A stretch of DNA of 64,000 nucleotides from positions 433,838,730-433,902,729 of the forward strand of contig NC_081407.1 in the NCBI RefSeq assembly GCF_030272615.1. The letters run 5' to 3'. Shown here one piece after another: positions 11,453 to 21,852 of the stretch; positions within the stretch are counted from its first letter, which is position 1; every line of letters starts with the position of its first letter. The notes under the pieces were generated by a model. The model saw only the letters and a list, made by a program, of their open reading frames with translations. It was not told the DNA's origin and ran no database searches. This DNA is from Cryptomeria japonica. Its lineage: Eukaryota > Streptophyta > Pinopsida > Cupressales > Cupressaceae. The translations under genes were made by a program, and so were the position numbers.

Positions 11453-12968
11453 TGTTGGCATATGTGCAAAGCATGATGACAAGATGATATTGTATGTTGT
11501 CATTGATGTCAATATGCTGAAGTATGAACCGATATGGTGTAGGAAGCAAACTGGCAAGAGAACCGGTATGATGATGTAAACCGGTATTTGTGAAAATGAG
11601 AAGCGGTATGTTTGTTCAAGGTGAACCGGTATGTTGGAATGAGAACCGGTAAATGAAAGTTTTGTATTGGGGTTTCATTTGGCATGACTACCAGTTGGTA
11701 GTCTCAGCTTCAAGGTTTCTGGTTGATGCATTCCAAGCTTGTGTGATTCAACCGATGACATCTTGTGATGAGTTAGCATTGTATTAAGACCAGATAAGTG
11801 TTGCCACGTCAGCCTTGTGCACGTGAAGGATTTCCTTGAGGATCTTGCATGGAGAGTGATCCTATCTACCTCGGGAATGTGTGAAGTCTCTGTAAATGGT
11901 GGAGAGTGCGTGATGAGTTATCAGCTTCCTGGAGCGGCAAAGATTGAATGTTGGAGAACGTCTTGAGATCTATTCAAGATCGTTGTATTCGATGCAGTGT
12001 GATTAACGATCAAGATTGAACTGACTGGATTGTAAAACCTAAATGTTTAGGGTTTAGGTTTTATGCTACCGACCTATCTGTTTCCTATAAGGTCGATGAT
12101 GTTTTTCATTTTGAAGTTGTTGGCAAATGGTATGTGTGTATCCCAATGAGTGATACTTGATTCTTGCCAGACCGGAGAAGTGTGTTGATACCTATAATGT
12201 GTGATTGTAGAAGAAAAGGAGCTTAAGTGGATCTGCCTTGGCATTGAGTGTTGTTATCAGATCAATGTATTACCTGTTGACTTCTAACCATTTCAACCGT
12301 TGGAAAATCCCTTAACCGGGTAGCTTTAACAGGATTTTGTGTAAATCCTTTAATAGGGTGACTCAATCCAATGAGTTTTTCAAATCCTCTTGAGAGGTAA
12401 CCTTTAACAAGGTTCTAACCTTTAACCGAGTATTTAGCCATCCCTTAACTGGGTGATCCCTAGCAAGATTGGTTCCTAGCAGAACCTATTGTAAAAGTCT
12501 CTAACCGGACTAGGCTCCTAATAGAGCGGAATTCAAAAGAGTTCAAGAACAGCTTGTGGGTATTCATCCCCACCGTGGTTTTTCCCAATTGGGTTTCCAT
12601 GTGAAAAATTAGTGTGTCATGTGTGATGCCTTTCATGTGATGGTTTAGTGTTTTATGTCAAACCGGTAAAATATTTTGAACTAGAAGTCATTATATTTCT
12701 GATGATAGAATACATGTTTATGCATAAGGGTGAAGTGGAAATGAGGTATTAGATTGTATGGAAAGCTAAGGGTTACCGGTTTATGTCTTTGACATTCTTA
12801 CTGTGTTTTACTAGTAGTAATCTGGTTTAGACCGGTGTTAGTGCTTGTCAGTCAAAGTGTAGTGTTTGCAGTCAAACCGGTTCAGGAAAAGTGTTTTTGC
12901 TTGTATTGATTCACCCCCCCCCCCTCTTAGTACCGGGTTGGTACTAATTGTTCATCATTTATTCATCA
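11453..12968 (+). repeat. Copia 3' LTR
   Basis: 1,516 bp, collinear with the 5' LTR and the same TGTTGG/TCATCA ends. It is followed by the target duplication CTAGA. Confidence 0.92.
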
Positions 12969-13142
12969 CTAGAAACTCGAATCTAACACTCCTCCCTACC
13001 AACTCTGCCTACCATCCAAATTGCAAGGCTAGATAATGAGCTATGGTAAAATATAGTAGCCTGCAATGGCTATCTGCAACACAACATCTAATCACAACAA
13101 GAAATTCAAATCTTTCAAATTCTCCCAAATGCTCCCGCGTCA
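12969..13142 (-). repeat. 5' LTR of the gag-only element, second part
   Basis: Resumes the LTR interrupted at 5535. It matches 2828-2997 of the left copy (TAGAATCTAA, CTCCCTACCA, AAGGCTAGATAAT) and ends GCGTCA, followed by the target duplication TTGGG. Confidence 0.78.
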
Positions 13143-13147
13143 TTGGG

Positions 13148-15385
13148 TGATGATATTTATGGTAATGCGAGTCCCTTGTTTCTAGTATAGACTTACTTGT
13201 TGTGGGTTCTAGTAATTGTGGCCATTTGTATAGTCTTCTGTGTTGGTCTATTCCATGTGTAGCTAGGCTACACATGTTATTATTAGATTGGAGGGAAGAA
13301 AGAGGGTTGTTGGAAAAGTCTCGGGTCACCATAATGCCAGTGTGAGGTTTGAAAGCATCTAGAACAACGTGACAGGAGGAGCATGAGGTCCATATAAAGC
13401 TAGTTTAGGCTAGGAGATGCCAATATAGTTTCAATAAAGGCTTAAATCTCCTATTATTAAGCTTAGGAGTTTATATTTGTTCTTCTCTATAATCTACTCT
13501 TTATTGTAGCAACTTGTCACATGTATTTTAGTCATTTGAAAAAAGTAAATTGTTGTTATTTTTCTTCACTATATTCATTTTATCAACATAGTTATGAGAA
13601 TCTATGTGAATTCAATGTTTAAAAAATTCATTCAAACAATCTCCACATAAACTTGCAAAAATTAAAAAAAACATTTTATTTACACATACATGCAAATTGA
13701 TTGACAAAATGCTCTTTAGGGAAAACTGTAAATTTTGGTTAAAAACTGAAGAGGGTCTTTAAATAAAACTTGGAACACTCTAAAACAATACATTAACAAT
13801 TAAATGAAGACAAATAAATAGGTTACAAAAAAACTTAATCATTGGTAGTTTTAAAATGAAAATGATAGTTTCATTTGAACTTGTATTAGTTGAGCCATGG
13901 ACCTTTCCATTAGAGAGATCAACTTTGATTTAGTTGTTAGGTTACTTAAGAGAGAACATGTAGCATTAAGACATATCACTAAATCAAAATAGTGGCAAAG
14001 GAAAATTTGAATAGAATAAAGAGCATGTAAATAGAAGAAAAAGAACGTGTAAGAAACAAAATACCAAGTGGATGAGTAAAGAGTATATTAACATGCAAGA
14101 GCATCTAGACATCGAAGTGCGAATAAAAAGATATGATATAGATGGTTGGGTGACTGAGTATGTGTAGGAGGAAGGATTGCTAGAAGAGGAGGAAGAAGAG
14201 GATGGCGACGAGTCCAGTGGCTTGGACTTGGGACCCTTTGTGCAAGGAGAGAAATGGATAGAGAATGATGAACAAGATATTGAGGAAATTACAAAATGTT
14301 CTGCCCATGATGCCTGCGCCCTAGAGTGTATAGTGGTGGCAAAGGCCCTAGAAATCAAAATATTATGGAGGACGAAGGAGTATGGGGTAGAGGATGGAGA
14401 ATATGAAGGTGCTACGCGTTTCAAAGAGGTGTTAGCCATGGAAGACATTGTTGTGGACGACGAAGGTGTTGCAAATCTAAGGGCTCATCTGGATGGTGGT
14501 TTTGGCTACTTGGTGGACAAAAAGGCAAAATTTGTTTAGATTTTTTGTTATGTTAATATGTTGGTCAATAGAAGTCATGGCTTCATATTAGGCCACAAGT
14601 CATGTCAATGGATAGATAAAAGGATGATAGGATATAAGTTAGAGTATAAGGCTTTGGTGAATGTTCAATCTTCTACTTTGGGGTACCATTTTTGGGGTTT
14701 TGGTGTCCCATTTCGATGTATATGAGTAGATAGGTCTTTGCATGCACCATCTCTTTAGAATGTGACAAAGGTAACAATGCAAACTGGTTAAAATTGATGA
14801 TGTATAATAACTTTTTGAGATCAATATAGTGTGTGTTGGCCCTTACCAACTATTAAATTACCAAAAAAAAAAGATATGTGATAGAGAAAGTCAAGACAAT
14901 ATTTTAAACAAAGCAGCTTGGGTGAAAGAGAAAATGCTATTAGATAGTTTAATATCAATATGATCAAAAGTAAAATAATATATATGAGCAAAAATAAAAT
15001 AGAAAGTGAAAATGTCAATAGCTCAACTAGGGACTGGCTTGCATCATTTTATGCACAAGATTGAAAGATGGACAACATCTAAAGAAGATTAGATAAATAT
15101 TATATGTTATTTTTGCACTCCAAGATTAGTGGACATAAAATGACACCACATTATGGAATGTCTGGATTGCAACTACATCTAGATCAAATACATTAACATT
15201 TCGAATGTTGACTCCTCATCTACTTTATTTAAAAAGGAAATATAACAAAAAGAACGAATCAATTAATCAAGATTCATACTAGATAATCCAAGATACAAGT
15301 AGATACCAATAATGAATAAATCAAATAGTCTCAATACATAATAATTATACCTAAATTAACATTATTTTAACCCTAACATCCTATA
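13148..15385. other. Spacer without recognised gene
   Basis: An AT-rich spacer. The largest plus frame (14177-14539, 120 codons) starts with an acidic run (EEEEEEDGDESS) and shows no family motif I know. The opposite frame is a Ser/Pro-rich shadow of it. A pyrimidine/purine imbalance around 14170-14230 explains both. No RNA gene or terminal repeat is evident. Confidence 0.45.
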
Positions 15386-15389
15386 TAAT

Positions 15390-17220
15390 ACTTGCTTTAT
15401 GAAAAGATTTCATTCTATTCCTCTTTTTAAAAGTGGTGATATTAATAACCCATCCAACTACTGTACTATTATGGTCAATCATCTTTTTGGCAATCTTTTT
15501 CAGAGCATGATAAAATATAGAATCAACAACTAGGTAGAAGATGAAGGAAAAAGAGCAAAAGGCTAGGTGAGATTTAGGCCAAGATGCTCTGTCATTGATC
15601 ATTGGATCACCCTTAGACACTTGATAGAAAAAACATGGGACACTCAAGGTGAGGAAGCTTATTGTTGTTTTGTGGACTTTAAGAAATCCTTCGACGTGGT
15701 ACCTAGAGATAAATTATGGAAAAAAATGGAAGAATTAAGTTTCCCAAATGTGTATAGTGTAGTAGTGCATAGACTCTATGAGAAGGTTAGAGCTAAAATC
15801 AAGCGAAGGAATGCTCGAGTGTTTTGATAGCAACATTGGTGTTAAACAAGAATGCCCTCTATCCCCCACTTTTTTTCATCTATACATTGATGAGTTGGAA
15901 GAATGGTTAAGAAAAACAAATGGGGAAGCTATCTAGTTGGCTTGCTATGCAGTGAAGATACTTTTATATGTTGACAAACTTAACCTAATTTCAAAACTAG
16001 CTCATGGGTTGAGGAAACATCTAAAGGCCTTAGAACACTTTTTTCAAGAGGTTAGGATGCATGTGAATATTACCAAGATAAAAATCATGATTTCCTCATT
16101 AAATAAAAAAGATAAACAAATCACCTTTCTTTTTGAAGGTAGCCTATTATAAAGAATACAAATATCATCGGATTGACTTCCAGTATAAGCTCAGTTGGGA
16201 GACTTGTAGAATGAAAAAGATAAAGGGGAGATGTAAAGCCTCATACTTACTTCAAAATAGGTTCATAAAAGATTAACTTTGGGATTGAAAAACCAAGAAA
16301 ACTCTTTTTGGTTTGTTGGTCAGACTGGTTGTCCTTTATGGCTATTAAGTGTGGGGAAGCAACATGTCAAGTTGTACTTGGATACAATTACTAAGAATCC
16401 AAAAACATCTAATCAAAGGCAATCTCAAAGTCAAAACCACGATCTCATATGAAATTATTTTTCTCGAACCATAATTTTTTTCATTGGAGGCATCAAGGAT
16501 AGCCCGATTGATAAGTTATTTAAAGATGGTTGAAAACATGGATAACTATCATTGGCCCAAAATAGTTGTGGAGGAGGTGTTAGACCATAGGAAGAAAAAT
16601 TGGATGGAGCAAAACAACAACTAACTAAGCAAGTGGGACATCAATTTGGATGAATGTCCTAATACTAATGAAGAAATTAAAATTATGTAACAACAAAATT
16701 TTAAATTTCCATGTGGACAAAACAAATTGGATTGAAAAAAACATACTACGTCAAATATTTTAACCCAAATAAAGATCACAATGACAAAACATGTTTAGGG
16801 GTGGATATTAAAGGAAAAGTGAGGCTATTAGTTGTGTAACTGAGAATGAGAGCTCATCACCTTAGACGTGCGATCAATGGGTGGAAGACACCCAAGGAAG
16901 CTTGAGAAGAGAGAGGTTGTGTATTCTATAATAAGAGAGAGATGGTTACAAAATGATACTTTATTATATAATGCACAACTTATGAGGATATTTGTACTCA
17001 AAATTAAAATAGTTTAGAAGTTGACAACATGGACCAATGATTAACTAGACTAGCTTCCTAATTAAAATTCATAGTAGAAAATCCAACTTAAAAAAATCTA
17101 AAGATAAATGAAGGTTGCTATTTTTAGTTTATTGGAATGTTTAATCTTGTGAATGTTAGTCATTTATTCATTCCAAGGGGACATTGTTTTTATCTCTAAG
17201 AATGAATGAATAAATGAAAC
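15390..17220 (+). pseudogene. 5'-truncated LINE (non-LTR) reverse transcriptase, plus copy
   Basis: Fragments in shifting frames read FKSGDINNPSNYCTIMV at the start, then VIDHWITLRHLIEK, CCFVDFKKSFDVVPRDKLW, VVVHRLYEKVRAKI, LYVDKLNLISK, then LRKHLKALEHFFQEV and, near 16850, AHHLRRAINGW. These are the fingers, palm and C-terminal region of plant L1-type RT. The catalytic box reads YVDK instead of (F/Y)ADD, so the enzyme is dead. Endonuclease and ORF1 are absent, the usual sign of incomplete target-primed insertion. The 3' end lies near a 13-bp inverted repeat at about 17160-17215. A homologous minus copy begins directly to the right. Confidence 0.8.
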
Positions 17221-17229
17221 AATTTAATA

Positions 17230-19653
17230 GCGTCCATAAGGCCGAAGTAGCCTATGAGACCCAATAATAGCACACACCCCTAGAAACAGAGCACCAAAGC
17301 TTTAAATAATTCATAAGCTCCTCATTAAATCCACCCTTCAACAATGAACTTTGATCACTAGATTTGTTGTTTTGTCCAACTTTGTTTCCTCAAACAAAAT
17401 GTTAAATTATCCGTTTTTAGAATGTCCTCATATTTTTTATGGATGTCACTATATGTTAGGTACTCTATGACAAATTGTATAGAGTGGAAAGATTAGACAA
17501 TGTGTGAAACCATTAGCTTAAAGCTCCATCTGGCTAATCGCTCTGTCTCTACCACTCACATGTTGTAAAATAGGCATATGCTCTTTTCCCACTCTTCTTT
17601 AGATATCATCCATCTACCTATTTTGCACTTCAAGTGATGAGAGCTAGCTCTTAATTGAGCTATCAACATTTTTGCTTCTCATTTAGTATATGCTCCTATG
17701 CAGGATTTTTACTTATGATCTCCTATTCGATTGAATTCTTTGATATAATAGACTTTTTTACGCCCATTTTTTTACCATAATCTACTCTGAATTTTTCCCT
17801 CACAAACTTTTTTATTTCCTCGTTGGTATCTAGACATTCTTTAATATTAATGTCTCATCTGTTCATCCATTTGTCATTTTGTTTCATCCATGTGTTATTC
17901 CTTCTCTCTAGTTTTTCCCCTGAAATAATCTTAGGTCAATGATTCTTTTTCATATTTTGAGTTTTCTTTAGGTAACTTAGAAAACATACCATCATTGATA
18001 CTTATGAAGAAAAAGTGCTAGTTTTAGCCAATAGAATCTCATATGAGACAACAATTTTAATTTTGAGACTTCTTTTGATTATATATTTTTGAATTCTTTC
18101 TACTTGCCTCCATTTCTAATTTGACATGCTACTACCCCTAATTTCGCATCAGTATAGGATCACCAGAATGACCAACATACCAAAAAGCATTCTATTGGTT
18201 TTCCAGTCCCATAAATTTGCATTCCTACATCTAGTTTGTAAGGAATATAGCATTTTTCATTCTCCTTGAATTCCTTTTTCTTTGCATGTTTCCTAATTGA
18301 GTTTGTAACTTTGTTATGAAAATAGATCCAAAGATTCTTGTACTCATTCACCGCTTCTAATGGATTGCCTTAAAAAAGAAAGTTATTTTGTATCTTTTTA
18401 TTTCTTTTCAATTAGCAGGTCATCACTTTGGTTTTACAAGAATTCACTTGCATCTCAACCTCTTGAAAAAATGTTTCAAGTGCTTTCTCAAACCATAAGC
18501 AATTTTAGCTATTAAAATGAGGCCATCTACAATATAGAAGTAATTTTATTACATATTTAGCCAAATAAACTCCTTCCCCACTAATCTTGTTTAGCCATTC
18601 TTCCAACTTATCAATGTATAGCCCAAAAAAATTTGGGGGAAAGTGAACAACCTTGTTTGATACCAATATCTCTACCAAAACACTTTGACATCCCATTTGT
18701 GGTTCTAATTTTAACCTTGACATGCTCACAAAGCCTATGAAGCACCACTCTAAGCTCATTTAGAAGTCCTAGTTCCTCCATTCTATACCAAATTTTGTCA
18801 TGTGGCACTATATCAAAGGCTTTTCTAAAGTATACAAAGCAAAAAAAGGCCTCACCACCTTGTGTATTCCATATTTTCTCAACTAAGAATCTAATGGTAA
18901 CACCGTGGTCAAAAATGGAATTGTTTGGTCTAAAACTAGCTTGTCCTTTAGCTTTTTTTCCTTCTTTTTTTGCCCAACTACTAATTTTTCATTTGATCAT
19001 GCTTCTAAAAAATTTCTCAAGGAGGGGATTAACCATTGTAGTGCATTAGTTGATGGATTATTTACATCTTCACTTTTGTGAAGGGGAATCACCACACTAG
19101 TCGTCCAGTTTTTTGGAAAGCCCTCTTGATTGTCGTTGTTGAATATATGATTGATATGAGGTGCAAGGACCTCAACGCCCCATTTTAAGTGCTTTTCTTG
19201 CAGCCCATTTGTATCCTATGGTTTTCCCCCTACTAGCCTCTTTATGCCTTGTTTGATATCTTCAATGGTGAAAATTTTAGTAGTGGCATTGATTACCGAG
19301 GGTTTATGTGTATCTTGTCCATGTTCATATAATATCTTTATGTATTCAAGCCATTGTGACCCAATGATAATATTTTCTATCTATTTTATCTTTTGTTGCG
19401 ACTCTTTTCAAAAGATTTTGGGATTCTATTTTCCAAGGGTAATCAACTCCATCCTTCTTATGTTCACATACTTTTCTTTTTGACATCTTAATAGTTTTTC
19501 ATACTCTGGGTTACTTTCCTTGCTCATCCTACCTTCTTGTAGGTTTCTTTTTGCTAACTTGCACTCATCATTGAACCAATGATTCGGCAAGAAAATATTT
19601 TTTGCCTCTCTTTTGGTTCTACTTTTCTTACACTCGTCTAAAGCCTTCTGGAT
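17230..19653 (-). pseudogene. LINE reverse transcriptase, minus copy (3' part)
   Basis: The minus strand from 19653 leftward reads IQKALDECKKSRTKREAKN, then HWFNDECKLAKRNLQ, TKIFTIEDIKQGIKRL, NHIFNNDNQEGFPKNW, VVIPLHKSEDVNNPS, MPHDKIWYRMEELG, VVLHRLCEHVKVKI, IGIKQGCSLSP, AYGLRKHLKHFF and, near 17640, a homologue of the plus copy's tail. The palm box is IVDG in place of ADD. This is the same subfamily as the plus copy at 15390 but more complete. Many stops and frameshifts are present. The order RT then tail fits the right-hand endonuclease and ORF1 parts. Confidence 0.78.
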
Positions 19654-20653
19654 TGTAATGTCCCCACTTCGAAATACAATTTAATGGTAAATTATAATAA
19701 TAAAATAAAAATATAAAATATAAAATAATATAATTGAATTTTTATTTAAGTTAATGAATGATCAAAGACATGAAATGAAAAGTTGTCACTCCCTCAAACA
19801 TGAGATATAAAAGGGAGAAGAGAACCTCATTTGAGGGGGATAATTTAGGAATTAGAGGGGAAGATCTAATTTAAATAAAAGTGCAGATCTGATTGTGAAA
19901 GGTTGTGTCCCTTTCAAAGGGGCATAATTATTTAAGAGTTGCACTCTTTCAAAGGGTGTTGATGGTGAAAGGGTGTGCCTCTTGTCAAAGGGCATACATG
20001 GTGAAGAGGTGTGACCCCTCCTTCACATTGAGAGATATAAAGGAAAGAAATCCAAGCATCCAAGGAGATCACCATCAATCAGATCAAATCAGAATTGTTA
20101 TTAAGTTATAGGCAGTAACATCTTTGTTCTTGGTTGGGGATGTTCTTAATATGTATGCTTAATATATGAAGCCTGATAATGTTCTTATGTAGAATTCAGT
20201 AGTAATATTAATATAGACTGCAATATGTATGACAATCATACTTAATCCATAATACATGAATCGGGTGGAAAGAAGTAGACTGCACTCAGAATTACATCAA
20301 CGTCACAGGCGGATCATACTTACAGACATAGACCTTCAAAAAGCCACACCGAAATTGATTGATTGCTTATAACAACATCTAGGTAAGATTACCAGTGACT
20401 TCCTTATGCAGATAGAAAACACATACAAATAGCTTAATATGCAGATATATACAAAAGTTCGATCTACACTCTGAATCTGAATGAAAAAAGAATCAAAAGG
20501 GAGAATATTTTAGCAAAACTAGAAACAATAAAGGGACTGACAAACTATTTTCCTTTCAAGAAGATAAATGAACCCTCTCTCTAACCCTCCCTTATTAATT
20601 GAGAATAGTAATCTAGGGCAAGATTTAGGGCAATCCCAAAAGGGGACATTACA
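19654..20653. mobile_element. Solo LTR with 12-bp inverted termini
   Basis: Starts TGTAATGTCCCC and ends GGGGACATTACA, a perfect 12-bp terminal inverted repeat, exactly 1,000 bp apart end to end. The neighbouring 5-mers are TGGAT and CGGAT (one mismatch). Removing the element rejoins the minus LINE reading near ALDECKK. The interior has repeated AAAGGG(T/G)(T/G)G motifs (19895-20010). No internal coding region exists, so this is a recombined single LTR. Orientation is uncertain. Confidence 0.75.
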
Positions 20654-21852
20654 CGGATTAGGGAAATGTGTGTATCCTTTCTTACAAGATGATGTTTCAT
20701 ATAATTTGAATTAATCTCATATTCCCTAATAGACTGCTTAAGAGCACCTTTGAAGATTTTTTAATTTTCTTGATTCATGAGAATTCTATCTTGTGATTAT
20801 GTTTTATTTTGTTTGAAATGGATTTGTCACCCTTGTTGCATATTTATATATGATAGCTTGCTTTGAACATATAGGATTATGATACAATTTTATCCCTATT
20901 GGACATTCTCCTATCTCTATCTCCTTTATCCTTGATGTGCAATCTTGTGAGACAATAACATAATCCACAACACTTTGACTGTTGTATGTGTTTACAAGTG
21001 ACGTTTCCTGAATTTGGCTATGCCTTCATACCATTACACATGGGCATGTTGGGAAAACTACATAATCCTAGTAATTTCACCCCATAGTAATATTACCTTT
21101 GCTATCTTGTGAATTTCTTTCCCAAAATTGATCATTCTTTTCTTCTAACCATAGCAAGTCATTTTTTTTCTTTGTAGTTTCCTTTCAAATTGAGGGCTTG
21201 GTTGTTTGCTGTCCTAAAATTAAAGTCTCCTATTATTAGGATTCCCCCCATGACGTTAAAACAAAAATGTCTTTCTTTAGTGATGTATAGGGATCTTCTC
21301 GATCTAGATTCCCTTTCTTATATGATTTTGATTTGTTTGGAATGAAGTAATACATTCCCAACCTTATCAAAACTTGATTTTCTGTTATTTTTAGCCATAT
21401 GTAATGTTTGTTTGGGTCTTACTTCTCTAATTTTATAAATATGTCCTAAGTTTCTTTAATTAGAATAGTAACTTCGCAATGCCCTTTTGTCGCTATTAGT
21501 TCTTTCATTCCAAAGTGAGTTTTTTTTGTATCTTTCAAACTTTGGAACTTTACACTCATCATGCTCATGTGTCTTTGTAAAGAAGATAATATATTTACCT
21601 TTTGCTATAGGCCCTAAACTAGGCCCTCTTCTCCATGGGTAACCCCTACAATTTGAACTTATCATTGTTGAGTAATCTTGGAGGGCCTTGTATTCTTATT
21701 TCTTGTGTGCTATCACTGATTTGGGCCTTTCCATTTTGTAGCCATGCCCATTTCCCAATATCTCTTGTTACCTTTACTTTTTCCCATTATGTCATTCTTC
21801 CTTCTTGTTGAGTTATGATTATATTATCATCAAGGTATATTTGCGTACCTTT
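20654..21852 (-). pseudogene. LINE endonuclease region, minus copy
   Basis: The minus strand reads GYPWRRGPSLGPIAKGKYI and then TKTHEHDECKVPKFERY (about 21655-21540). Further on is GGILIIGDFNFRTANNQAL (about 21255-21195), whose GDFN block is the conserved catalytic core of apurinic-type endonucleases in L1 elements. This enzyme nicks the target DNA that primes reverse transcription. The order endonuclease (right) then RT (left) is correct for a minus-strand L1. The segment is bounded on both sides by solo LTR insertions and carries stops and frameshifts. Confidence 0.75.

Larger units (their letters stand above)
5536..12968 (+). mobile_element. Full-length Ty1/copia retrotransposon (inactivated)
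   Basis: A 7.4-kb element with LTRs at 5536-7052 and 11453-12968 is flanked by the 5-bp target duplication CTAGA (5531-5535 and 12969-12973). A tRNA-Met primer-binding site (TGGTATCAAAGC) begins 2 bp after the 5' LTR, and a polypurine tract (AAAGGGGGATA) precedes the 3' LTR. The gag-protease-integrase-RT-RNase H order is that of Copia. Comparing the first 600 bp of the LTRs by eye gives about 7 percent difference, mostly transitions, so the insertion is old. Coding is broken by at least two frameshifts and several stops. Confidence 0.93.
1739..13142 (-). mobile_element. Gag-only LTR element (TR-GAG/LARD-like), split by a nested Copia element
   Basis: Direct repeats at 1739-2997 and at 4650-5535 plus 12969-13142 flank a 1.65-kb interior. 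The five bases before the left repeat (TTGGG, 1734-1738) recur after the right end (13143-13147), which fixes both outer ends. On the minus strand the right repeat is the 5' LTR. Just inside it lies TGATATTAGAGA, a degenerate version of the tRNA-Met primer-binding site TGGTATCAGAGC. The interior encodes only a coiled-coil and zinc-knuckle gag-like remnant. No protease, integrase or reverse transcriptase is visible, so the element would have depended on another for mobility. The Copia element at 5536-12968 interrupts the right LTR. Confidence 0.8.

Noticed and set aside
13009-13332. 107-codon minus frame
   Set aside because: It crosses the end of an LTR and the target-site duplication into flanking DNA, so it cannot be a real gene.
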